Source: CAZTAO01 sp964611645 | GTDB taxonomy: Bacteria > Armatimonadota > UBA5829 | Assembly: GCA_964611645.1 (NCBI GenBank) | Contig: CAZTAO010000064.1 | Coordinates: 1-25,398, forward strand | Length of the DNA stretch: 25,398 nucleotides | Reading direction: 5' to 3' | Part shown: piece after piece, positions 7,906 to 16,371 of the stretch | Layout of the letters: each line of letters starts with the position of its first letter | Position numbering within the stretch: the first letter of the stretch is position 1 | The notes under the pieces: model-generated | What the model was told of the DNA's origin: nothing | The model's input: the letters and a program-made list of their open reading frames with translations, nothing else | Databases searched by the model: none | Program-made: the position numbers and the translations under genes

Positions 7906-10900
7906 CTATTGTCCCCGCACGTACCCTTTCAGATGCCAACCACTGCTGAGGTACCCGTCGTCTCGGCAGAACATGCGCTCGCCGAGGAGCTTGCCGATGA
8001 GACCTGGCTTCAGGGTTATCTTCCAGTCGATGATCAGGTCCGTGGAACCACTGGGAGCAACCGTGGTATCCTTCAAGTAGACAATGCACTGGCTGTTCTC
8101 CAGCGTCACGTCGGCCCCGGGAGCCTGTCCCGTCCCCCAACTGGTATTCGCATCGTTGCGCAGGAAAACCTTGCCAGCCTTTGCGTCGTAGAGTACGACT
8201 ACGTTGTTGGCCAAGCTGCCCGTCTGGCCCATCTGGAAGTAACACTGGTAGATGTCGCCGTGGCCATTGTCGTCCGAGTACTGGGTCGTGAAGACCAACG
8301 GCGTGCTCGTCTGCACCTTGCCACTTGACGGGGTTACGCTCACGCAGGTTGGCGCAACCGGTTCAAAGTAGGTCCCCATCTTCTTCCATCCGTCAAACAG
8401 CCCGCCGGAGTCGTTTGCGTACATCCAACTGCACAGGTTTTTCTCCGCCATGGACGGCTTCAGCTTGAACGACCACACAAGGGTCAGATCGTTACCAGCG
8501 GATATTACTGTAGTATCTTTGACGTACACCTCGCACTGGCTGTTGGAAAGCGTAACGTCTGTCCCGGGCGCATACCCTGTGCCCCAACTTGCGTTGGCGT
8601 CGTCCTTCAGATAAACCTTGTTCGTGGCGTTGTCATACCACAGGAACATCGCATTGCCCGAACCCAGAGTGTCATTCACAAACAAACGGCACGTGCGCAG
8701 GTCACTACTGCCGTTGGCATCACGATAGATACTTGTCAGAGATGTCTTGGCGTCGATTGGCAGGACACCACTGTTAGGGTCTATGCTCACCACCTGAGGC
8801 TTCACATTGTGGAAGATGCCCATCAGGTCCCAACCATCGGTCATACCGCCACCGTCCCTGACATACGCATATCCGTTCAGATTCCTGGATAGGAACTCGC
8901 TCCTCAACGCTACTTTCCAGTTCACGGTCAGTTCGTTCCCGCTCCTGGAGACAGTAGTGTCTTTGATATAGAAGAAGCATTGCCCACTAACCAGAGTCAC
9001 GTTGGCGCCGGGAGCGTAACCGGTCCCCAAACCTGAGCTGGGGCTGTACATATAGACTCGGTTTCCCTGGACGTCGTAGAAGAGCAGCACTGCCTTGCTA
9101 TAGTCCAAAGAGTCAGATATCAACAGATAGGCTTTCTTGATGTCGGCGTACCCGTTCTTGTCTAGATACACGCTCGTAAAGGTCATCGGGGCGGTTGACA
9201 GAGTCCCGCCCGATGGAGTCAGGCTCAGGTTTATCGGCGCAACCTCGGGATAGATGTAAGTGACTGTGTTGTCTGTGCTGGTCGATGCCTTATTCGCATT
9301 GCCCTTGCTGTCGTGGGCAACACCCGCTGCGATTGAAGCAATCACCGTCCCGCTCTTCGTCATTCCACTAACGGCCACGTTATAGGTCGTTCCGCTGCCG
9401 CTCACATTCGCGGTATCTGCGCCGGCCGTTCCGGACAGCGTTACATCCTCTGCTGCGAAGTCGGAAACGGGCTTGCTGAACACGACGGCAAAGTTAGTGG
9501 GAGATGCGCTAGTCGGGTCAGCCTGGCCCGATGCCTGGTTTATGGTTACGGTCGGGTACCGATTGTACGTCACCCTGTTATCCGTGCTGGTCGATGCGAT
9601 ATTCTGATGCGCGGAATCGTCTATGCCGTCGGAATAAGCCACTCCAGCAGGAATTCTTGCTATCACAGTTCCGTTATCCGCCATGCCGCTAACAGCAATG
9701 TCGAACGTCATGTGGTCACCTGAATCGACAACGACCGAGGTGTTTGCGCCAGCGGTACCGGAAAGGGTTACTTCGCCGTCGGTGAACCCGGCTACTTCTT
9801 TGTTGAACACTGCGGTAAAGTGAATCGGTGTATCGTCAGTCGGGTCAGCCTGGCCCGACGCCTGGTCTATGGTGACCATCAAAGCGTCAGTTACCTTGAT
9901 GCTCTTTGTTGTCAGTTTTCCTCTGCCTTCGTCGTCCCACACTACGAGAGTCACCACGTAATCACCGGCCCTTGTATACGTGTGGGTAGGATTCATGTCG
10001 GTTGAAGGAATCCCGTCGCCGAAGTCCCAAAGCGCATAGGCGATCGAACCATCGGTATCGCTGGAGGTGTTGGCAAATGAGACTTCTTGCCCCGGCTGAG
10101 CCGTACTGGGGCAATCGAATCCGGCTGTCGGCTTCTGATTCGAGAATCCGCTGGACGAAAGATCGAAGTTATAGGAGTCACCGTAGACGCCGCCGTGGTT
10201 GCCGTAGATGGTGTTCCCGGACCACTCCAGGTTCGATCCAAAGCCTCCCCACACCGCGCCGTTGCCGTTGTTTATGATGGTGTTGTTTGTGAAGCTCTCG
10301 TAGTCCATCGGGCCTGTCCCGGCATCGAACAGACTTATGCCATCGTTGGCATTTCCCGATATCTCGTTCCCTTCCATCGTTATGTAGCTGGCGTTTCCCT
10401 GGAAGCGGATTGCATCTCCCTTTCCTCCCCACAACCCGCCGGCGCGTGTGTTCGTGAACTTGTTCTGGTAGAAGTACTGATAGGCGCAGCCGCCGCTTTC
10501 GCCCGCCAACTGCATCGCGAATGTCCCGCAGTCGTTGATTGTGTTGTGCGTCCAGATCACGTACTGCTTGACATTGGAGTTCGATAGGGATATACCAATA
10601 TGCGCGCCTCCGTCAACAACATTGTCAGCGAACACGCAGTTCTGAGAGATGGCCTCCAGCCCGCACAGCATCCAGACTCCGCTCTTGTCGCTCACTGTGT
10701 TCCCGCGGACTGCGCAGTAGTCGGACGAGTCAAGACTGAGCCAGTGGTCGATGGTATTGTTCTCGATTATGGCACGATGGCATCTGCCCCACATTTCTAT
10801 GCCTAGCCCCTCCGTCGTCAGTCCCGAGCCAGAAATCGTGTTGTTGCGGATGACCAGGTCTGTTGAGTCATCGTTGCAGAGAATGCCACCGCGTCCGGTG

Positions 10901-11505
10901 TTGGAGATGGTATTGCCTTCTACAACATTCCTGGAAGCTCCGTGCGCCAGCCTGATACCCGTGCCGTAACTGCTGGCAGTCCCGATGTCCGTAAGGGTAT
11001 TGTTGGTTATGGTGCAATCCGTAACCGCGCCGTTGAAGAATATGCCTGCGTTGGTCCAATCGCCATCGGCGCTCCTGATATTCTCAACGGTCAGATTCTG
11101 TAACAGCAGATTAGAACCGCTCCAACTGTGGATCCCCTGCTGCGCTGTCAGGTTGCCATCTAGTGTGAGGCCAATCACAGTTGCGTTGGACACCGAGTGC
11201 AGAGTCAGCACGGCACCAGAGGAACTTCCCCCATAGAGAAGTACTGAACCAGCCGCCCCTTCGAGGCGCACCCCGGACTTGCCCGCGACGGTTCCCGATA
11301 TGTTGAATGTCCCACCTGGGAAATAGACAGTGTCACCGGAACCCGCAGCAGAGATTGCTGCGGAAATCGCAGAGAGGTCATCGGAACTGTCATTAGCGAC
11401 AGCGCCGTAGTCTGTGATGTTGAGTGTTGCCGCTGAAGCTGGAAGAACTACTCCCAGCATCGCAGCCAGAATTATGATTACAAGCGCGATACCCTGGTTT
11501 CTCAT
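7906..11505 (-). CDS. Secreted right-handed beta-helix protein with PKD, two Ig-like domains and triple C-terminal module
   Basis: 1199 aa from ATG 11505, preceded by AAAGGAACG and followed by a signal peptide (MRNQGIALVIIILAAMLGVV LPASA). An in-frame ATG at 11601 would add 32 residues before the signal peptide and lacks a convincing ribosome site. Residues ~28-450 are a pectate-lyase-superfamily beta-helix: ITDYGAVANDSSDD, VYFPGGTFNISG, then many N-N-T/I ladder turns such as VIRNNTISG and IIENNTID. About 453-540 is a PKD domain (WDFGDG, PTHTYTRAGDYVVTLVV). About 540-755 holds two bacterial Ig-like repeats starting with VTIDQASGQADPT and VTINQASGQADPT. The last ~443 residues are modules A-B-C. 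Likely an extracellular polysaccharide-binding or cleaving protein; catalytic residues are not assignable. Gaps to the genes on either side are about 105-111 bp. Confidence 0.87.
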   Translation of the reverse strand: MRNQGIALVIIILAAMLGVVLPASAATLNITDYGAVANDSSDDLSAISAAISAAGSGDTVYFPGGTFNISGTVAGKSGVRLEGAAGSVLLYGGSSSGAVLTLHSVSNATVIGLTLDGNLTAQQGIHSWSGSNLLLQNLTVENIRSADGDWTNAGIFFNGAVTDCTITNNTLTDIGTASSYGTGIRLAHGASRNVVEGNTISNTGRGGILCNDDSTDLVIRNNTISGSGLTTEGLGIEMWGRCHRAIIENNTIDHWLSLDSSDYCAVRGNTVSDKSGVWMLCGLEAISQNCVFADNVVDGGAHIGISLSNSNVKQYVIWTHNTINDCGTFAMQLAGESGGCAYQYFYQNKFTNTRAGGLWGGKGDAIRFQGNASYITMEGNEISGNANDGISLFDAGTGPMDYESFTNNTIINNGNGAVWGGFGSNLEWSGNTIYGNHGGVYGDSYNFDLSSSGFSNQKPTAGFDCPSTAQPGQEVSFANTSSDTDGSIAYALWDFGDGIPSTDMNPTHTYTRAGDYVVTLVVWDDEGRGKLTTKSIKVTDALMVTIDQASGQADPTDDTPIHFTAVFNKEVAGFTDGEVTLSGTAGANTSVVVDSGDHMTFDIAVSGMADNGTVIARIPAGVAYSDGIDDSAHQNIASTSTDNRVTYNRYPTVTINQASGQADPTSASPTNFAVVFSKPVSDFAAEDVTLSGTAGADTANVSGSGTTYNVAVSGMTKSGTVIASIAAGVAHDSKGNANKASTSTDNTVTYIYPEVAPINLSLTPSGGTLSTAPMTFTSVYLDKNGYADIKKAYLLISDSLDYSKAVLLFYDVQGNRVYMYSPSSGLGTGYAPGANVTLVSGQCFFYIKDTTVSRSGNELTVNWKVALRSEFLSRNLNGYAYVRDGGGMTDGWDLMGIFHNVKPQVVSIDPNSGVLPIDAKTSLTSIYRDANGSSDLRTCRLFVNDTLGSGNAMFLWYDNATNKVYLKDDANASWGTGYAPGTDVTLSNSQCEVYVKDTTVISAGNDLTLVWSFKLKPSMAEKNLCSWMYANDSGGLFDGWKKMGTYFEPVAPTCVSVTPSSGKVQTSTPLVFTTQYSDDNGHGDIYQCYFQMGQTGSLANNVVVLYDAKAGKVFLRNDANTSWGTGQAPGADVTLENSQCIVYLKDTTVAPSGSTDLIIDWKITLKPGLIGKLLGERMFCRDDGYLSSGWHLKGYVRGQ
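7909..9237 (-). repeat. Triple C-terminal module A-B-C of the beta-helix protein
   Basis: Modules A 8800-9237, B 8353-8799 and C 7909-8352. Module A carries the variant LGTGYAPGA; B has WGTGYAPGT and C has WGTGQAPGA. The tail is LKGYVRGQ. Module C keeps four cysteines at the same places as in the other two proteins (TCVSV, QCYF, SQC, FCRDD). Confidence 0.85.
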
Positions 11506-11610
11506 TGCAAACGTTCCTTTCCCCGGAGATGTTGTTGACCACATCCAGAAGCCGCACTGAACAGATGATTCGTGTTTCGTCTTCCTGTATTCGTCTGCCA
11601 TTATGACATA

Positions 11611-14600
11611 CTACTGCCCCCTCACATATCCCCTCAGCTTCCAAGCGCTGTTCAGGTACTCGTTGTCTCGGCAGAACATCCTTTGGCCGAGGAGCTTCCC
11701 AATGTGCGATGGCTTGAGTGTTATGTTCCAGTCGATGATGAGGTTGTCCGAGCCGCTGGGTGTTACCGCGATGTCTTTCACGTGGAGGAGGCACTGACTA
11801 TTCTCCAGTGTTATGTTGCTACCGGGGGTGTACCCTGTTCCCCACGTGGTATTAGCGTCATCCTTGAGATACACCTTGTTGAGCTTGTTGTCGTAGAGCA
11901 CGCACACGGTGTTCACCAGACTGCCGGTCTGGCCAATCTGGAAATAGCAGTGGTAGATGTTGGGATAGCCGTTCTCATCCTGGTATTCAGTACTGAAAAC
12001 CAAGGGAATGCCGGTCTGGACCTTGCCGGTCGATGGAACAACGCCGACGCAGGTCGGAGCGACAGGAACAAAGTGCGTTCCGATCTTCTTCCAGCCGTCA
12101 AACAGCCCCTTGGAGTCGGTGACGTACATCCAACTGTAGAGGCTCTTCTCCGAGAAAGCGGACTTAAGCATGAACGACCAGACTATAGTTATCTCACGAT
12201 CAGATCTGGTGACCGTGATCTCATTGACGTAGACATTGCACTGGTTGTTGGACAACGTGATGACCGTACCCGGACTGTAGCCCGTGCCCCAACTGGTGTT
12301 TACGGTATTCTTGAGATAGACCTTGTTGGTTGCACAATCATACCACAGGAACATCGCATTGGCCTGACTGAAGCCCTCGGATACCAGCAGATAGCACTTT
12401 CGGATGTCCGCAGAGCCGTTGGGATCACTGTAGACTGACGTAAGGGTCTTCTTTACCAAGCCCTCAATTGGTGGGCCCGCCGGATCGATGCTGACCACCT
12501 GCGGCTTCACGTTGTAGTATATGCCCATCTGCTCCCAACCATCGCTCTGACCGCGGGAATCGTGGACGTACATATAAGCGCGAAGCTGTTTGAGGACAAA
12601 CGCGCTCTTCAGGGAAACCCGCCAGTTGACTGTCAGGTCCGTGCCTGAGGAGGAGACCGTGATGTCTTTCACATGAACCACACACTGGCCGTTCTCCAGC
12701 GTGACGTTCGCGCCGGGAGCATATCCTGTTCCCCAACTGGTGTTTGCGTCGTTCTTGAGGTATACCCGGTTCGCCTCGCGATTGTACAGCAGCAGCGCCG
12801 CATTGGTCTGTCCAAGGGAATCGTTTATGCAGAAATAGGCCTTGTCTATGTAAGCGAAGCCATCCAGATCGCGATAGACGCTGGTGAATGTGGTTGGTGA
12901 AACACCTAGAGCTCCATTCCACGGATTGAGGCTGTGGTTGAAGACCTTTGGGACGGTGGTTATGAGAGTCTCCTGCTCTGCCAAGATCTGCAGGCGAACG
13001 GTTTCCAGTTCCTGCCAGGAACGGGTATAGTCCTGCGGAGCGCGAACTGCCTGCCTGGCAATGGATTCCATCTGAGCCTGAGCTTCAGCCTTGGAAAGGC
13101 CTGTGCCCTGAAGGGTATCGCGATACAGGTACATCAGTTGCCAGTCTTCAAGCCCCTCTCGTTCGGCCTCGAACCGCAGAGAACTGTCCGCAATGTACCT
13201 TTGGCTCGGCCAGACGATATACTGGTCTCCCGGCGAGTTCAGGTAGTTGAGCGGAACCTGCCACCAGTTCAACGCCCAATGCAGGTAACCGTAGGTATCA
13301 TAGATACCGTTGAGCCAGTGAAGGACCCTTGGCTTGATGCTCATGCTGTCTATGAGGCGGTTTGGATAGCTGCCCTGGGGTGTCCACGCCACGTAGAACC
13401 ACATCTCGCATCCCGCAGCTTGGGCGGCTCTAAAACTGGCGAGGTTCCTGTCGTAGTAGTCCAGTAGAGGCACCCATATTTCCAGGTCGCCGACCAGGCC
13501 GTCTGCGATGATGGCGTCAATGCGGCGCAGGTTCGGCGCGGCGGCTTTCACGCGGGCTGACAGGGCTTTGTAGCTCGCCAGGTTCTCAGCGATAGGCTCG
13601 TCTGCTACGTAGGTCGCAAACTTGTTCAGCAGGCCCCGGTCAGTCACGTGGTTCTGGATTACCGTGAGCAGGTCTACGGCATCCACATATTCATAATCTG
13701 CCGAGTCCAGCCTGCTGACCTTGTGGCTGGTAGAGCGCATAGTGGGGCATTCCCATACACCGTAAGTCCGCCCGCCGATATGGCTCAGCATGAATAGAGG
13801 GTCTCCGCCCTGGGCAAGGAACGTGTCGATGAAGCGGTCGAAGTCGCGGAAGTCGTGCCTGATCACTCCGTCGGAACCTTTCCACGAGCGTATAAGGTCC
13901 CACGGAGTCTTGACGGCGCTGTGGTGGTGCTTTCGGTAGAGCTCCGCCGTCCTGGCGAGGGCGCGCCAACCATCTTCCGACTGTTCAGCGACTCCGAACT
14001 GCTGACACGTATAGTCCGAGCGGAACCATTGCCCGGCGTGGAACTGCGGATAGTCCGGCAAGGCGACGGGGGATATGCGGACCGTGAATGTGAATGTCCT
14101 GCGACCACCTGTGCACTCGACCCAACCTGATCCGGTGTAGGTTCCAGGTTTGGCGTCCGCGGGCGCTGTGATCCGAATGAATATAGGCTGGGTCTCGCCG
14201 GCGGGAAGGTTGCGGCTGAGGTCGTCGGCAAGCTCATCGGGGAAGTCCGCCGGGGCTGCCCAGACCTGCTCTGCGGGTGGTGTGTAAATGGAATTGGCGT
14301 CCAGGTTTACGTAATCCACAAAATGATAGGCCAGCCACTGCGCGGGAATCTTGGTGACTCCGTCCTCGTGGGTGAGAGAACCAAAACGGACTTGCGCACC
14401 TGTTAGGTCGGTATCCGGGCGCACCATTGCCTGGAATCCCTTCGCTTGCCCCCGCATATTGGTCAGCGAGAACGACGTCCCGGCTCCCGATGGAGGCCCG
14501 TCGCTCTGCTTGATCTGCGTCGTTGGCGGAGTCGTCCAGATTGTACAGGGAGCGGTCTCGACGGTTGGATAAGCGTCTTTGATGTTGGCTGTGACGGCGC

Positions 14601-16152
14601 TGCTCTGGTTGGGGGCTGCGTCTTCGCAGACCGCCTCGATCTGAGTCGCTCCGCTCGGAACATCGACAGCGAGGCTCACCCACGGTTCCGTGCAGTAGAA
14701 CGGGCGCGGAACGCTGCGAAGCGGGACAAGGTTTACCGAAGCCAGCTCAGAGCCTCCGGGGGTGCGGAAGCGAACAGTGGTTGCGTCGAAATCCAGCACG
14801 TGCGGCGACCAACCGACCCTCACCTTTCCGTCAGGCTGCCGTTGTGCTTCCAGCCAACCCGGGCGGGGTGCCTGCCGGTCTGAGACGGTCGACAGAGTCT
14901 CGGCACACATAGCAGAGACACGACCCTCAGGGTCTGCCACCGCAGCCGTAACGTGGTATTGCTGGCCATTTTGCAGTGAGTATACCATAGCGCTGCCGGT
15001 CTGGGCGTCAGCCGCAACCCGGGGCAGAGTGCTGGAGGAAATCGCGGAGGTCTCACAGTAGATGAAGAGCTTCACAGCGCCTATGGACAGGCTCGACGGA
15101 TTCCAGGTGACCTGAAGAGAGCCCTCGCTGCCCGAAGGGGTCTGGACATTCATCGCGGGAGGCGCATTAAAAGGAGTCATGACCGGTTTGAACGTGATAT
15201 CATCGAACCAGACGGTACCGGTGTTGTTCTGTGCAGTCATCAACTCCACAGGAGCGAATGCGGCCCCGGAGGGAGCCGTCACTGTCTGCTCGACGTATGT
15301 CCAGTCGGCTGTTCCACTGACGGAGCCGATGAACGTATAACCCAGCCAGCCCCAGCTCGCGTCCAGCCACTCAACGGCTATTCGGGCGTCGCCTGCGTCA
15401 AGATTGCTCGACCTGATCCAGCCGGTGACCTTGTACTGTGCCCCCGCGCTGACTGCGGGGTTCTGGATGGCAACGGCGCGATGGCCTTCTCCGATATACT
15501 TCAGCGCAGCGCTCCCGGAACGCCCCTCTCCTGCCGGCACGCTGATGGCGCTGGGCGGATTGGAGTACCAGGAGTGGTTGGTGTCCCAGCCTGACAGGCC
15601 GGACTCGAAACCGCCATTGGTGACTAGAGAGGCATCTGGGGGAACGCGCGCAAACGAGATATCGTCCCACCAAGCCGTGCCGCTGTTGGAGTCGGTAACG
15701 TAGGGTGTAATGTTTCCCCTGCGCGTATTTGCCGGTGCGGAGACGGTCGCGCTGATGTGGGTCCAATCCGAGTCGCCTGTGACTGAGCCAATGAATGAGT
15801 ACCCAATCCACGACCCGCCTGCATCAAACCACTCGACAGCGACCCGCGCATCAGCTCCGGATATCCCGCTGCACTTGACCCAACCGCTAACGGTATAGGT
15901 TCCCGGATAGGCTGCAACCGGCTGGATCGACATCCCCCGGTTGCCGCTGCAGACCATTTTGAGGGCAGTGCTGCCGGAACGCCCTTCTCCTGCCGCTTCG
16001 ATCTTGGCCGCACCGCCATACCAGCCCTGGTCCGTATCCCAGGCCAGGAAGCGCGATTCGAAGTCACCGTTCTGGAAAGCAAGAACGCTGCCCGCGCACA
16101 GAACCAGCGCCAAAGCGGCGACGAGTGAGAAGCTGCTTGACCAATACTTCAA
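11611..16152 (-). CDS. Secreted GH123/DUF4091-type protein with two CBM-like domains and triple C-terminal module
   Basis: 1513 aa from a TTG at 16152, preferred because AAAGGAGAG lies just upstream and a clean signal peptide follows (MKYWSSSFSLVAALALVLCAGSVLA). The upstream in-frame ATG at 16242 falls in the predicted -10 box. Residues ~26-170 and ~175-325 are two CBM4/9/22-like jelly rolls (NGDFESRFLAWDTDQGW and NGGFESGLSGWDTNHSW; each ends WxDDIxF). About 330-525 are FN3-like, and about 535-1070 a GH123-like/DUF4091 region. That region has YVADEP (Asp851-Glu852, matching the Asp-Glu pair used by GH123 substrate-assisted hexosaminidases) and WFYVAWTPQG...LHWALNWW. Modules A-B-C follow. It is probably an exported glycosidase acting on N-acetylhexosamine or a related sugar, by family analogy. 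It is the first gene after the promoter, hence the head of the operon. Confidence 0.85.
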   Translation of the reverse strand: MKYWSSSFSLVAALALVLCAGSVLAFQNGDFESRFLAWDTDQGWYGGAAKIEAAGEGRSGSTALKMVCSGNRGMSIQPVAAYPGTYTVSGWVKCSGISGADARVAVEWFDAGGSWIGYSFIGSVTGDSDWTHISATVSAPANTRRGNITPYVTDSNSGTAWWDDISFARVPPDASLVTNGGFESGLSGWDTNHSWYSNPPSAISVPAGEGRSGSAALKYIGEGHRAVAIQNPAVSAGAQYKVTGWIRSSNLDAGDARIAVEWLDASWGWLGYTFIGSVSGTADWTYVEQTVTAPSGAAFAPVELMTAQNNTGTVWFDDITFKPVMTPFNAPPAMNVQTPSGSEGSLQVTWNPSSLSIGAVKLFIYCETSAISSSTLPRVAADAQTGSAMVYSLQNGQQYHVTAAVADPEGRVSAMCAETLSTVSDRQAPRPGWLEAQRQPDGKVRVGWSPHVLDFDATTVRFRTPGGSELASVNLVPLRSVPRPFYCTEPWVSLAVDVPSGATQIEAVCEDAAPNQSSAVTANIKDAYPTVETAPCTIWTTPPTTQIKQSDGPPSGAGTSFSLTNMRGQAKGFQAMVRPDTDLTGAQVRFGSLTHEDGVTKIPAQWLAYHFVDYVNLDANSIYTPPAEQVWAAPADFPDELADDLSRNLPAGETQPIFIRITAPADAKPGTYTGSGWVECTGGRRTFTFTVRISPVALPDYPQFHAGQWFRSDYTCQQFGVAEQSEDGWRALARTAELYRKHHHSAVKTPWDLIRSWKGSDGVIRHDFRDFDRFIDTFLAQGGDPLFMLSHIGGRTYGVWECPTMRSTSHKVSRLDSADYEYVDAVDLLTVIQNHVTDRGLLNKFATYVADEPIAENLASYKALSARVKAAAPNLRRIDAIIADGLVGDLEIWVPLLDYYDRNLASFRAAQAAGCEMWFYVAWTPQGSYPNRLIDSMSIKPRVLHWLNGIYDTYGYLHWALNWWQVPLNYLNSPGDQYIVWPSQRYIADSSLRFEAEREGLEDWQLMYLYRDTLQGTGLSKAEAQAQMESIARQAVRAPQDYTRSWQELETVRLQILAEQETLITTVPKVFNHSLNPWNGALGVSPTTFTSVYRDLDGFAYIDKAYFCINDSLGQTNAALLLYNREANRVYLKNDANTSWGTGYAPGANVTLENGQCVVHVKDITVSSSGTDLTVNWRVSLKSAFVLKQLRAYMYVHDSRGQSDGWEQMGIYYNVKPQVVSIDPAGPPIEGLVKKTLTSVYSDPNGSADIRKCYLLVSEGFSQANAMFLWYDCATNKVYLKNTVNTSWGTGYSPGTVITLSNNQCNVYVNEITVTRSDREITIVWSFMLKSAFSEKSLYSWMYVTDSKGLFDGWKKIGTHFVPVAPTCVGVVPSTGKVQTGIPLVFSTEYQDENGYPNIYHCYFQIGQTGSLVNTVCVLYDNKLNKVYLKDDANTTWGTGYTPGSNITLENSQCLLHVKDIAVTPSGSDNLIIDWNITLKPSHIGKLLGQRMFCRDNEYLNSAWKLRGYVRGQ
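11614..12948 (-). repeat. Triple C-terminal module A-B-C of the GH123-type protein
   Basis: Modules A 12505-12948, B 12058-12504 and C 11614-12057, with WGTGYAPGA, WGTGYSPGT and WGTGYTPGS in turn. The A/B boundary reads YYNVKPQVVSIDPAGPP, nearly identical to the GH2 protein. The tail is LRGYVRGQ. Confidence 0.85.
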
Positions 16153-16153
16153 G

Positions 16154-16170
16154 GGTCTCTCCTTTGAGAG
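16154..16170 (-). promoter_or_regulatory. Ribosome binding site inside a small hairpin, deciding the TTG start
   Basis: The minus strand reads CUCUC-AAAG-GAGAG immediately before ACCC and the TTG. The AAAGGAG Shine-Dalgarno is thus partly in the 4-nt loop and partly in the stem. The placement supports the TTG start. The 5-bp stem could dampen translation. Confidence 0.5.
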
Positions 16171-16241
16171 GACTCCGGGTTTGCAGCCCGTATTCCCGGC
16201 AGTGTCCCGTGTAACAGCCTCTCGATAACTCACATAACTCA

Positions 16242-16270
16242 AGTCTATGCGAGATGGTATCGCGTGTCAA
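16242..16270 (-). promoter_or_regulatory. Sigma70-like promoter of the secreted-protein operon
   Basis: Minus strand TTGACA (16265-16270), 17-bp spacer and TAGACT (16242-16247). The -35 is perfect and the -10 matches 4 of 6. The spacer contains GCGA-N7-TCGC, a possible operator dyad. Just downstream, GAGTTAT occurs twice in direct orientation, 9 bp apart (16224-16240). Transcription would start near 16235, about 85 nt before the TTG codon. Confidence 0.55.
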
Positions 16271-16279
16271 CCAGACGCG

Positions 16280-16337
16280 TTGCCTCACGATAGATCTTAC
16301 CGAAATGGATTCGTTGCCTCACGAGAGAATCTTACCG
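16280..16337 (+). repeat. IS left end: two tandem copies of the terminal repeat
   Basis: Copy 1 spans 16280-16302 and copy 2 16314-16337. Both read TTGCCTCACGA then a short variable stretch then ATCTTACCG. They are in inverted orientation to the right-end copies. Confidence 0.85.
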
Positions 16338-16371
16338 AACTGGTATAGTGCTCTCAGGAGGAGGCACGGGT

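Noticed and set aside
7906..11601. Start of the beta-helix protein at 11601
   Set aside because: It would place 32 polar residues ahead of the signal peptide. The ATG at 11505 has a proper ribosome site directly before the signal peptide.
745..12438. Long plus-strand frames opposite the large secreted proteins (for example 1459-2415, 3559-4446, 11572-12438)
   Set aside because: They mirror codon-biased minus-strand genes with clear domains, show no motifs of their own, and recur wherever the triple modules occur.
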